Below are positions 1 to 17,262 of a stretch of DNA of 64,000 nucleotides, in pieces; within the stretch, counting starts at the first letter, position 1; each line of letters opens with the position of its first letter. The notes below the pieces were generated by a model. It had not been told where the DNA came from, made no database searches, and saw only the letters and a list, made by a program, of their open reading frames with translations. The stretch is from NCBI GenBank assembly GCA_000231825.2, contig JH720341.1:62001-126000 (forward strand), written 5' to 3'. Position numbers and translations under genes: made by a program. The stretch comes from Tetrahymena elliotti 4EA. Lineage: Eukaryota; Ciliophora; Oligohymenophorea; Hymenostomatida; Tetrahymenidae.

Positions 1-5343
<5,343 letters not shown>

Positions 5344-6838
5344 ACTGATTGACGTTAATAAACCAAATTTTTATTGCTAAAAGTTATTATAATAACAATA
5401 ATTATTAAAATGCTACACTTATCTTATATATATAATTAATTTGAAAAAATAAAGAAAATAAAAAACTTTTTGCCAAACAAATGTAAAAAATAAAAAAGCT
5501 GATTGCATATTAGCTTTATCAAAAAATATAAACAACAAAAACCAAATTATTGAGTAAAATTAAAATAGTATTTATATTAAATAAACCTACAATCTAGGAA
5601 CACCCTATTAACTATAAAATACTTTATCCTCTAAAATATCTAATAAAAAGATATCTTTATGTGACTATTTATATACATTATTTGTTTATAACAATCCTTT
5701 CTGTTTCTTTTATAATTTTTGCGATTTCACAAAAATTTAAGAATATAATTAATTATTTAGATGTTTTTCAATTTATGTCATTTCCAATCATAAAATTTTG
5801 AAATAATTTATCTATCTGATTGTATTAGAAATATTTCTTACAAATTAAATAAAATATTATTTCATCTATTTAATAAATAAAAATGATGAATTATTTTCAT
5901 TCTGCTTTAAAATGTTAATAAATGAATTTTTTTTGTTTTTATTATTCCAAAAGAGTAATACTAAATTTCAAATAATATTTAATAATTAAATCTAAATAAG
6001 AAATCAATTTGCTCAATTAATTGATATTTTTTTGAGATAGTCAAAAATATTATTATTTATTTTATTTGATTAATTTGTTTTTGGGAATCTAATTTTTTTT
6101 TTGTAGATTAATATCTGTATTCAAAACTTGTTTAAATTAATTTTTTAAGCAGAATTTTTTGTTTATTTTTTTATCATAAAAAATATTTTAAATTATGAAA
6201 TAAAAAAATGATTTTAACAAATTTAATATGAAATAAAAAAATGAAAACTAATAGTTGATGATAAGTTTATTATTCTTATTTAAATTTTTTTTATTGATGG
6301 AGAAAATAAAATTGTTAAAAAACATAGAAATGTTTGTAGGAATAATGTAATGTGAATCAATATTTTATTATTATTAATTTCAGAAGATATTTGAATTGTT
6401 TAAAAATACAAAATTTTATTATTGAAATTATTATCATTTACATGGCTGCCAGTATTATTATCTAAGATTACTTACTTCAATTTCAAATAAAAATTTATAC
6501 AGAGAAGAAATTTTCAATTTTATTTATAAATTGACTTAAATATTTAGCTACAAACCATAAATAATAATATTTTCAATCATTGATTTTGCTTTTATTTGTG
6601 AATTGATTGGATTACCAAGTTTTGATTATAATTTCTTCTGACTAAATTAATAACTCTAAAATCTATTTGCAAAAACAAAGAAAAGAAAAAATTTGTGCAT
6701 TAGTAAAGAGAATAATAAGTAGTAATATCAGTAATTAAAATAAGAGAAAGGCTTTGAAATAAGATTTTTATTTCTAATTTATATAATTTAAAGGAGGAAA
6801 CATAATATTATCTTATTTATAATTTATTTTAATTTCTA
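5344..6838. other. AT-rich intergenic spacer
   Basis: This stretch contains long A and T runs and frequent TGA in all frames. I see no coding segment, RNA gene or clear repeat family. It separates two codirectional genes, so it should hold the 3' end of the kinase transcript and the promoter of the phosphatase gene. Confidence 0.7.
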
Positions 6839-9800
6839 ATGATGATATCTTCTGGTGTCTATAAGCACAAAAAAAGTGTTTTTCCTCAAGAAAATCCCAT
6901 TTCTATATAAAATTCTAATTCTCCTTTTAAAATCTAAAATAAGCATGTGAATAATGTAAGAGATAGTAAATCTGTAAACACCAGTATTGAAGCTAAAAAG
7001 AAAGGTAAGGATTTTTTATTGAATATTGATGAAATGAAAGATTATTAACACATATTCATCAAAGTGTTTAATTAAAATATGATTTGGTTTCAAGTGCTCA
7101 TTTCATTTTTTAACAAATAGAAGGATCTCAAAGTGTTAAGAAGTAATCAAAACAAGCACTAAATAAAATATTGGTAAAACTTATATTAAATATTTTGTAT
7201 AATCAAAATTAATAAATCTAATACTAAATTGCTTTTTGAAAAATATAAAACTTTTGAAAGGATAATTTTGCAAATCTGCAAAATTAAGAAATGAGTTCTT
7301 ACTAAATATTTAGAAATTTTCATTATAAAAAATAGTACAACCCAACAAATGATGATACAAATTTAGGGATAGGTCATAACATTAATACAAGGAATTAGTT
7401 AGATGATATGATTTCATAACAAAATTATTACTCTAATCATTAACCTTAGTAGTAATAGTATGCAAATTAAATTTATAATAACTCAAGCTCTTTGATTGCA
7501 AGAAAATAAGAAAGTTAAAACTAAAATACTTATTCCACCAACAATGATTAAAGCAATATATATTAAACTCCTCCAAGAACTAAAATGATTAATTACAGTA
7601 ATTGGGAGCCAAGCCTTGATAATACTTTACCTTAAATTCACTAAAATTTAAATCATCTTGCTTAAAAGCATTAATAAATACTTTAATTGTAGACTACTTA
7701 GAAAAAATAATAGAATTCTTAATAGCGCACTAATTCTTAAAAAACAAAGAAAAAAGAAGACATTTTAGCACCTTATATTCATGGAAATAACCCTTTTAAG
7801 AATCCATAATAAGGTGCGACATTAAGTGGTGGATTTAGATATTAGCCACCAGCTTTTGTCAGCACAATAAAAAAATAAGTAAAAAAAAATAACAATAGCT
7901 AAAGTCAATATAATGCAAATCCCTCTCTTTCTGAAAATGAAGCTGATGATGATGCAAATATTACTTATCATCACCCTTATCGCAACAGAAATAACATAGA
8001 TAATCCTCTCTAGCAGCCTTAGAATATTTTAGATTAAATTTTTTAACCTTCAAAACTAAACGTTGTAAAAATAAATTAAGATAAATCTAATGAGATAGTT
8101 AAAACAAGAGCTTCAGCTTCCTATACTAATGATCCTAGTCGTGATTTAACTGCTTTAACAGATAGTGAAGCAAATGATTAAACTTCTCAAAGTAGATATA
8201 ATAGAAAAAAATATACAGTAAAAAGGAGGGCCAAAGAAGATGAATAAACTAAATAAATGCAGGATTTTTCATTAAATAATAGATAAGTAATAAATAATAA
8301 CTATTATGATACCAAATAAGAAGACGTTGAATAAAAAAAAGAATAACCTGATCTCACTTTAAGAAATAATTGGAGTTAATATGAAAATAGCTAGCCAAAA
8401 TAAGATAATAATGATAAATAATATCTTACACAATACTCTAATACCATGAATTAATAGTAAACTTAAGCTTAGCATAATATATTAAGTGAAGATGCTAGAC
8501 AACACTCAACAAGTGCAAATGCAGGGTTAAATCCTTATTTAAGAGTTAGTCACTAGTCATATGATTCCATAGCTAACTAAATTTTAAACTTAGCACCTAA
8601 ATCTTCCCATTCTACTAATTCTAAATTAATATAACATTTTTACAATAAAGGAGACAATTCTTATTCTGTAAAATAAACAGAAATCTCTGATACTTCTTTA
8701 CCTTAAATATAATTCATTAATACTTAGGCTGATCAATAGAAAAATTATGGAGATAGCTTATCTTAGCAATATGATAAATCTGTTTTAAATGCTTCTCATT
8801 TAGAAAAAACAATTAAATAAAATTCTTAAATGCAAACATAAGATAAGGAGGAAGATGAAGGAAAAGCCCTCTCTTCAGTTCCCTCAAAACCTAGCTATGA
8901 ACATAACATAAATGATATCAGTAATGATAAAAATCCTAGAAGAATGGGAGAATATTTACCAATATCAGTCTAGAGAAATGATAAAAAAAGCTTGAGAAAA
9001 GAAAGATCTAACTCATATCGTATGCAGCATTTAGATTAGAAAGAGAGTTAATTAATAAATATGGCTTACAGAGAAAATGAATTTGGAAATAAAATACAAT
9101 TAAAGAAATAATCATAAATCAATACATTCCATGAAGGAAATTAACTTCTACCTCACTAAAATATTATTCTTAATAGTAGAATGAATGAAATAAAGAAACA
9201 AATACAAGTTAAAGATATTTAAAGACTTGATATAAACATAGATTTAAATGAAAAATAGAAAGAAAATAAAATTAAAATCAAATAAACAACAAATCATCCA
9301 TAAAGCTAACTTACAAATCATGTGAATACACAGCAATCAAAAAGGTCTAAAAAAACATCTAGTGCTCTCGAAAATGGTATTTATTTGTATAATAATGATT
9401 TTGAATTTGAAGAACAAAGTCAACATGCTCAAGAGATTTAAAAACAATCTGATTCATCCAAGGAAAATAACATTTATGATAATTAGGTTAAAAAAAACTA
9501 ACAAGAATAGTTTTATAGTTCAGCTATTAATGTTGGAAATATAAATTTTAAGGATAATAGAGAAAATGAAATAGTTAATAATAGTGATGTCAGCACTAAT
9601 ATTTCTTCTCCAAATCCATCAATTTTGAATGATATTAAAGACAGAAAAAATAATTAATAAGCTAATGAACCACATGCTAGAAATAAATTGGCTGAAAAGA
9701 GTCACTCTGTTATGCCTCACAGCTAAAAATCAGAAAATAATTTAGCAAATGATAGCTTTTTGGGTTAAGAATCTTAAAATACTTAAAATGATTAAAAGAA

Positions 9801-11567
9801 TTAAAATAATAGTCTTTCTCCTGAATCATTTCTCAAAAATGAGAGTATGATGGTAAAATAAAAACTAGCCAAGGCTTGCATAAGATTTTCAGTACTAGGA
9901 GGAGGAGAAGTAATAGAAGCAGAAGATTTTTCTCTGAGGAGTATTGGTTAAAATGGTTAATCTCTAAACAAATATCGAATAAATGTTAAGAATGTGGTAG
10001 AAATTGAAGACTACATGGAATAAATTTGCTAACATTTAGCAAATTAATCTTATGAATACATGAATTCAGCTGAATAATTTATTGTTATGATTAATGAAGA
10101 TCCTTAGTATAATATCAATCAGGTTTATGTAAATCAATTTTCTTTTCATTATTTTTTGTAAGCATATTTATTTTTTTTGTTATTAAAGAAATTTTTTAGC
10201 GATGAAAAGCTATCTAGAGTTGGTAAAGTTCTAACTGTGCTTGAACTTATATCAGTCTATTTGATAATTAAGATTGGGAAAACTAAGAAAACTTCCATTA
10301 GATCATATTATCCCAAAATGAAAAGCTTACTCACATATATACATTAAAGCTTTTTACTTTTTTGGGATCAGCTTTACTTGTTGTTCTCATAGAATATTTA
10401 AGATAAGGTAACATACTTTTCAGATTTTTAAAATTTAATATTTGTTATGATATTAGGATTGCTTAGAAAGACTAAGAGAGCGTATTGAAGAGAAGAGACA
10501 AGTGAAGCTAGGAAATAAAAAATCTTCTTACCTTCAATTAAAATAAAATTATGACATTATTTGTAACCTTATTAAGCCATTGTAAAATTTTATTGTTTTT
10601 TTTTTCTTGAAAAATAATAATTACTTCTTTATTTAGAATCAAAGAAATCAAAGAGATAAGTACTGATCTTGCAAAATTGTTCAAGGTATTTGAAGATCAA
10701 ACAATAGTTGACACATTTAACACTGTTAAGAAAATATTTGGAGAAGATTTAGTAAATTTTTTACAAATTTAAGATTAAACTAATCATCAACTTTAAATTT
10801 TAAAAATTAGATATAAAATGAAGATAATCTTAAAGAATAAGAAAATGAACAAAATAAATAAAATAACTTAGGAAAAGCAATTAATCCTTTAAACAAGCGA
10901 GTTAGAAATGTTAAGCCATTCTTACCATAATTGGACACAAGCCAGAAGAATTTAACTCTAGTCTTAGATTTAGACGAAACTCTTATTCACTTTTATGAAG
11001 TACTTATTTTAAAACAATTTAAACTTTGACTAATAATTTTTTTTAAATAGACTCGCAATGGCGGTTAATACTAAAAAAGACCTTTTTGTGATAAATTTTT
11101 AAGAGAAATGAGTAAACTGTATGAATTAGTTATATTTACTGCTGGAACTGAAGACTATGCTAATTGGTATAATATTATTTTTTTTAATAATCCTCTTATC
11201 CTCCTCTTTTATGTATAGGGTTTTGGATTCATTGGATAAGAATAAGTTTATCTCATATAGATTATATAGATAGCATACTAATTTTACAAACTGTGTATAT
11301 GTAAAGGACTTAAGTAAAATAGGGAGAGATTTATCTAAAACAATAATTGTTGACAATGTACCTGAGAATTTTAGGTTACAAAGAGAAAATGGAATAGGAA
11401 TTAAAAGTTGGTATAATGATAGAAACGATACCGCTTTAAATGATATAATACCAGTTCTCACTGAGTTAGCCTAATCAAATCCAGAAGATGTTAGGGTAGT
11501 ATTAAAGAAACTTCGCTAAAAGTATCCACCACATAAGGTGAGAGGAAATTTTGATCTTCCTTACTGA
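6839..11567 (+). CDS. FCP1/SCP-type (NIF/CTD-like) HAD phosphatase with very long disordered N-terminus
   Basis: The C-terminal third is an FCP1 homology domain of the HAD superfamily. It contains the nucleophile motif LVLDLDETLIHF (about 10950-10990), LVIFTAGTEDYANW, and IIVDNVPENF followed by GIGIKSWYNDRND. The family includes RNA polymerase II CTD phosphatases, Dullard and TIM50, and the substrate cannot be told from sequence. Upstream is a single open exon of 2787 bases (7336-10122) coding a Q/N/S-rich, probably disordered region of about 930 residues. Later exons are 10189-10407, 10457-10581, 10637-10751, 10811-10999, 11051-11166 and 11219-11567, all phase-consistent. The start ATG at 6839 and a 23-nt microexon near 7041-7063 are my best guess; the 5' structure is the uncertain part. 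No TGA separates the N-terminal region from the phosphatase, so I treat them as one gene of about 1360 residues. Confidence 0.82.
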
Positions 11568-12767
11568 AATAATAAATTTCCAGTAATGAATTCATTGATT
11601 GATTGGCATCTACTTTAACTTAAAATAAAAATTTTTCCAAAATAAAAAACAATTTTTAGCTGATTATTTCGATAATTTTTGAAGATAAAAAAATATATTT
11701 AGAATAAAAGAAATAATGTACAAAAAAATAATTTTTTCCACCCACTCTACTAACTAAACAACAAAAAATATTTAAATGAATAAAAACATACAATAAATTT
11801 GAATGTTTTAAACACTATTAATAACCAAACATAAATAACTTATTTATAATATAGTTAAATATATATAGATAGCTTCAATATCTTTTTGTACATAAATTTT
11901 ATGATTATTTCAAAATTTAATTTTTCTAAGAACAAAATCTACATCATTTGTATTAAAATTGAGACCAAAACTGTTCTCATCAATTTTGCGTGTATATTTG
12001 AATTGCATATTTAAAAAACTAAACATTTACATTATCAAAAAAAGCTAAATATAACAATTTTTCGAGTACATTCTTTTTAAATTTTAATCACCTTTTTATT
12101 AAGAATGTCTATGTCGATATTTCCAGGCAAAATAGATAAAAACTTGTTTAATTTTCTGAAATAAAAAATTTTGGTCAGGTTTTATTTTACCCACAAATTT
12201 CCAAAAAGTATTTAATCACATGTGGTTTTATGATTAATAAATCATGATGGAATTCATAAAATTTTCAATAACATGTAAGAACTTAATTATTTGAGCATCA
12301 TTTATCAAAATCGGTTGATTTTTTTTCTTAATATTTTAATTTTGTAAATATTTATTTTTTATTAACTTTTTTTAAATAAAGATTGCAACATTAATTATGG
12401 TTGAAAGATAGATGTTTTAACATATTTAAATAAAAAAATGAGTGCTCTATGTAAAGACAAACAATAAATTAAAATCAAGCATGTAAAAATAGAAAATATT
12501 TAAAATAAAATTGATTAGACTTGATAAAAGATAATGTAAATTTAAAGTTTGAAAAATTAACTAATTGATTTTTTAGAAGATGATGACAAAGACAATTATA
12601 AAATTTCTTATAGCTTTTACTTGAATAATTTCGAAAAATGCTTTGAAACTAGCTAGTTAAGAATAAATTTTTTATTTTTAAATATTGATCGGACTTGGGT
12701 TAATTGATAATATAATTTAATTTAAGGTAAAAATAAACAAATCTAAAAAAAATTAAATTAATTAAAA
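11568..12767. other. AT-rich intergenic spacer upstream of cytochrome c
   Basis: No open coding segment or RNA gene is visible. The final 50 bases before the cytochrome c ATG are A-rich with TAAAAATAAACAAAT-like sequence, the usual context of highly expressed Tetrahymena genes. The promoter should lie here but no discrete element can be named. Confidence 0.65.
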
Positions 12768-13112
12768 ATGCCTCCCAAAAAAGGACCCAAGGAACCCGAA
12801 GTTAATGTCCCTGAAGGTGACGCCTCTGCTGGTAGAGATATTTTCGATGCCAACTGTTCTGCTTGCCACGCTATTGAAGGTGACTCTACTGCCGCTCCCG
12901 TTCTCGGTGGTGTCGTTGGAAGAAAGGCTGGTAATGAAAAGTTCGCTTACTCTAAGTCCATGAAGAACTCCGGTATCGTCTGGACCGATAAGCACCTTTT
13001 CGCTTTCCTCAAGAACCCCTCCAAGCACGTTCCCGGTACCAAGATGGCTTTCGCTGGTCTTGCTGCCGATAAGGACAGAGCTGATCTTATTGCTTACCTC
13101 AAGTCTGTTTGA
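12768..13112 (+). CDS. Cytochrome c
   Basis: This is a 114-residue class I cytochrome c, the soluble electron carrier between complex III and complex IV in the mitochondrial intermembrane space. The haem attachment motif CSACH is at residues 30-34, with His34 as axial ligand. The second ligand is Met93 in PGTKMAFAG. The protein has the distinctive features of the Tetrahymena cytochrome c, such as the GPKEPEV N-terminus, and ends in DLIAYLKSV before TGA. The gene has no intron. Its codon use differs sharply from its neighbours: it favours C- or G-ending codons (AAG, CTC, GCC, GGT, TCC), as expected of a very highly expressed ciliate gene. There is no cleavable presequence, as is normal for cytochrome c. 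Confidence 0.98.
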   Translation: MPPKKGPKEPEVNVPEGDASAGRDIFDANCSACHAIEGDSTAAPVLGGVVGRKAGNEKFAYSKSMKNSGIVWTDKHLFAFLKNPSKHVPGTKMAFAGLAADKDRADLIAYLKSV

Positions 13113-14430
13113 ACAATATTTATTTAGCAAGCATTAATAACTATGTTCATATAATCAATTAAAGCATTAAGTTAAATTATTTTTGATGTAAATTTGTGTT
13201 TTGCGTGTACCATTAGTATCAGGTTTATCTTTTGCACAAGAGCACATCTTAAATTCAAATTCTAATTCAACACAAACTAAACAACTCATTTTCGAAACAG
13301 TCAACTTTACTTTCATCAATATTGAAATTTCAATCCATTTATTTTATTCTACTAAATGATCAAAGATTTAGTCATAAAAAAGTGGATTTAAGAATGTTGT
13401 TGGCTACTCAAAAAGCTAATTCATACTTATTTGCTTTGGTATAGTCGTAAGTATTTGTGAACTACTACTTTTTCCTATTGGAATTTTTGTTATTTGCAAT
13501 AAACTCAAAAGTGAAAGGGTAAGATTGAAAATAGAAATTTCTGAAAAGAACTAAAATAACATATAAATTTTATTACAGGCTATTTTCAATCTTTTTAATA
13601 ACTTATTTATAAATTCATACATAAAATATAATTTTTGATATACAAGAATGTACATTTCCTTAAATTATAAAATTTTAATCTATTTAAGCTCATCAGAATT
13701 CTAGTTTATCCCATGTTTTGAAACTAATTTTAAAAAAAAATAAATAATTTTTAACTTAAACAGAAAAGAAAAATATCTTTTAATATTAATTTCTACAAAT
13801 TTATTGATTAACAAAAGTTATTCTGTCTAAAGGATGATAATAATAATACGTATTATATTTTTATTAGTTACTTTTAATGATAAAATATATCCCCGTAAAT
13901 CAAGTATAATTTAATGAGAAATAGTACCTACCATCTATTAAAAAAAAACCACACTAATAATCAATACTTCTAAAAATATTTAATAAAATGATTTTTTATC
14001 ACAGTAATTCTTAAAATAATATTGCATTAGCCATAATAAATAAACTTAAGAAATAAAATTGAAGTCTGAATTTTTGATAAAAATAATATTAAATTTTAAT
14101 TTAAATTGATTATTAAATCTAAAATAAAATAATAAATGATATTTTTCTGAAGTTGGACAAAAAAACTTCAATCTAAAAAAGATTTTAGAATAATCGATAG
14201 ATAGATGATGACTGAAGACAAAAACATTATCTTAAAATTTTATAATTAATTTATTTCCATTTTGACATTAATCTTGTATACGTGCTCTAAGTGATTTGTT
14301 TGGACGATACTTATAAATACTAATTGTTATATAGAGCGCGTACTTGACAAAATAAATAATATTTAGATAGATATTAAAAGATAGATAAATTAAACAAATA
14401 AATAAATAGTTAAATAAATAAGGATACAAA
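13113..14430. other. Intergenic spacer between cytochrome c and LRR gene
   Basis: The first 400 bases are less extreme in base composition than the rest and probably include the cytochrome c 3' untranslated region. A 44-codon frame at 13394-13528 is open under the ciliate code but has no other support. A GC-rich inverted repeat lies near the right end and is listed separately. Confidence 0.6.
14279..14342. repeat. Imperfect inverted repeat able to form a 10-bp stem
   Basis: TACGTGCTCT at 14279-14288 pairs with AGAGCGCGTA at 14333-14342. In RNA this gives ten pairs with one G-U wobble, around a 44-nt loop. It is notably GC-rich for a spacer of this genome and sits about 90 bases before the ATG of the LRR gene. 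It could be a small non-coding RNA, a 5' UTR hairpin or a protein-binding site. It does not fold as a tRNA. Confidence 0.4.
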
Positions 14431-15657
14431 ATGGAAGATTCAGCTTTATTAGAGAAGTTAAAAGGTTTAAAATGGGATCGTATAACTGCTGAAGAAGATA
14501 TAGGATTGAAATTTCTTCTTTTAGAACCTAACTAAAATGAAAAAATCCCATATATGTACAATCCATATCTAAAAATTATGTTGGCAAGAGAGGGTGCTCA
14601 AGAGGAATAAATTATCAATTGTTTTTCTGCTTTAAAAAAGCTTGGATTGCTAAAAACTTTGTAATTAAATGTCAATTTGTAGTAAAGAGATAAACCAACT
14701 TTTAAGGATATTCTATTAAAGATCTCTGATGAACTAGGGAAGCTAAAGATTCTAAAAAAGCTAATTCTATAAACTAAGATTTATGAAACAGATTAAGAAA
14801 TTCTTCTAAATAATATTGGTAACATAGAGCAGCTTGAAGATTTAGAAATATATGAATTATATTAATTCAGTAAAATCAATTAAGATTAAAAATTTGATAG
14901 TGTTTATGTAAATTATTTTTCATCTATATTTAAATGTCAATAGTTAAAGTCTCTTAAGTTATCTTTGTATATGGAAATTGAATGCTCAGAACAACTAAAG
15001 TCAGAATTAAAAAAATTTCAGCATTTAGATAAACTAGAAGAATTTTATTTGTAGACAAATATCTCAAATGAGTCTTTTTATGAATGTTTAGGTTATCAAT
15101 TAGCTAAGCTTCCAAAACTTAAATTTTTTTCATTGGATATTTTAAGTACAAACCTTTCAGAAGCTGCTCAATACAGCAAAAATATTTTGAAACTTTCAGA
15201 AAATGTATGTAAATCTGAAAGCTTAACAACTGTAACAATAGGTACCATTAAAGCAGGTGAATAAGAAGAATATTATAATAAAGCATTGGATTTAATTTCC
15301 TCAATTAAATAATTAAAAGAATTAAGAATAAAAGCTCAGAATAATAGCAGCAATCTTTTTGATAAGCTAAATCAATTTACTTAAATTGAGTCCCTAAGTT
15401 TTATTTTGGATTAACCACTTACATTAGAATAGCTTTAAGGTTTAAGAAATCTAAATTAATTAAAGGCACTCTACTACAATACAATCTAATCTTTGACTCA
15501 TTCAAAATAATAAGAAATCATACAAAATATCAAATTCCTCAAAAACATTAGTTTTATTAGTATTCCAGACTATCCATACCTAATTCAGAAAATTAAGAAG
15601 CTTATTCCTTATTTAGTTGAATATTCTATAATTGATCATGAAACTATTGAATTTTGA
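14431..15657 (+). CDS. Leucine-rich-repeat protein, 408 residues
   Basis: One uninterrupted exon codes for 408 residues, starting MEDSALLEKLKGLKWDRI and stopping at TGA. Leucine-rich units recur along the whole protein, for example LKTLQLNVNL, LKKLILQTKI, LEDLEIYEL, LKSLKLSLYM, LKFFSLDIL and LKELRIKAQ. Their spacing is irregular and wide, as in the large LRR families of ciliates. There is no signal peptide, membrane segment or kinase domain, so the likely role is an intracellular protein-binding scaffold. I cannot name a partner or pathway. The ATG sits in a typical A-rich context (ACAAAATGG). The gene converges on the minus-strand gene that ends at 16143. Confidence 0.8.
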
Positions 15658-16142
15658 ATTAAAACTTAATTCATAAAATTATTTTAAAAATGTTTAATTT
15701 CATATTTTATTTGTTCAATAATCAAAATATTTTAATTTCAAATTTAATAATTTATTTATTTTCTTTAAAATCTAAAATAATCTGAAAATTTTATTTTTTT
15801 TAATCTGTTTCTTTAAATTTCATACAAATTTAGAAATTGAAATTAAATAAATTGATAAAAAATTTATGTCTTATTAATTTTGAAGTAAATGTTGGTTTTG
15901 TTCAAACAATAAGTGACTTCAATTATATTAGTGTTTGATCAAACAAATTTTGATTTTAGAAAACCAACAAAATTTTTTTAAAGCTTTGATATATTATTTC
16001 CTAGCTTAAAATTATTTTCAATTAAACTGCAAGATCATGAAAAAGGAGAAATTTTTAATCATTTCTACATTTAAATTCATTAATAAAATTTGCAAATATG
16101 AAATCATACAAGCTCAATATATTTATTTTTTCTGATTAATTT
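15658..16142. other. Spacer between convergent genes
   Basis: Both flanking genes end into this spacer. It is AT-rich and non-coding, and it contains the nested inverted repeat listed separately. It must hold the 3' processing signals of both genes. Confidence 0.65.
15890..15969. repeat. Inverted repeat enclosing a perfect palindrome between convergent genes
   Basis: TGTTGGTTTT at 15890-15899 is the exact reverse complement of AAAACCAACA at 15960-15969. Between the arms lies the perfect 14-base palindrome TGTTTGATCAAACA at 15932-15945. The position between two convergent 3' ends suggests a structure acting on transcript ends or a protein-binding site. That function is inference only. Confidence 0.45.
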
Positions 16143-17262
16143 TCAAATTAATTTTGCAACTTAAGCTGCTTTTTGTTGGAATAGTAAGTTATTTGGATTC
16201 TTTAAATGCTATTAATGAAGAGCATAAACAGTTTTGGCATCATGGTCATCATTTGACAACACTACTTTTTTAAAAATATCTTCATATGAAGGAAGGTTTT
16301 GCTAAATATTAATTTCATTTATTTACTGAATAATATTTGAATAGTCAAATATTTTGAATGTTGTTATAAGGGCATTCATTAAACCTATAAAATAAGTTTA
16401 AAATGCTTCCTTTTCATTATTCATTAAACTGAGTATTTATTGAAATGACAAAAAGCTGTTAAACCCATGCATAACAGTAAAGTTATCTGTTTTCCAATAT
16501 ATCTTAAGCAAAAAATCAAGTAGCTCTTTTTGAGTCTTTTCTCCCTCATACTCAACAGGATGAGACAATATTTCTTAAAATACTAAATCTGAATCTACTA
16601 TTTTCATTCTGTCAACAATAATTCCTGAAAGTTTTACATTTTCGAAATGTTCTCTCTTTTCTAAAATTTTTTAAATAATTTGAGAAACTGAAAGGATAGG
16701 CTTTCCAGAATCAACTTTGGTCAGATTGAAATGACAAATAGCTATATAAGCTAAAATTTAAGGATAAGCATCAGTTAAATTCATTTCTTTAAAGAAACCT
16801 AGTTTTATTAAACCTAAAAAACAATCAATAAAGTAATTTTAAATGAATAAATGATAATTTACAGTGGAAGGCTTCAGTATATAGAAATGATGGCATCTCA
16901 TTTAAAAAGTATTTGAGAAATTGTTCATTATTTTCATATTTATTTTATTCTTATTAAAAGAAATCTAAGTAATTGTAAAATTGTTCTTCTTTGCCAAGGT
17001 AGGTTTTATAGTTTTACAAATTTATTGAAGTTTAAGGGAAGTGAGCAACGTTTTTAGTTATTTTTTTAGGGATCATAGTCATATAAATTTAGCTTGCTTC
17101 TTCAATTCTTTCTTGAGATGCTCCTAAGTAAAATAGACTGTACATCATCATAGGATGATGCAAAGATAATCCACAAAGATTCTCAGTGTTACAGAATCTT
17201 GGTAAAATATTTATTTAATCTCTAATTAACTTTAATGTGGCTTAGTAAACTTGTTAAGACAT
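16143..17262 (-). CDS. Questin-oxidase-like protein (DUF4243 family)
   Basis: The protein is about 356 residues in two exons, split by a 49-nt intron at 16814-16862. It starts MSQQVYQATLKLI at 17262. Family-like features are an N-terminal segment LSLHHPMMMYSLFYLGASQE, a central EAFHCLIKLGFFKEMNLTDA, and a late NDDHDAKTVYALH, with conserved histidines and a DDH motif. Questin oxidase of fungi is a Baeyer-Villiger-type monooxygenase in anthraquinone breakdown. The family is wide and mostly uncharacterised, so only family membership is claimed here and no substrate. There is no signal peptide or membrane segment. The assignment rests on motif pattern rather than a database search. Confidence 0.65.

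Noticed and set aside
13394..13528. A 44-codon frame with a hydrophobic middle after cytochrome c
   Set aside because: It is too short, has no recognised family, and probably lies in or near the cytochrome c 3' untranslated region.
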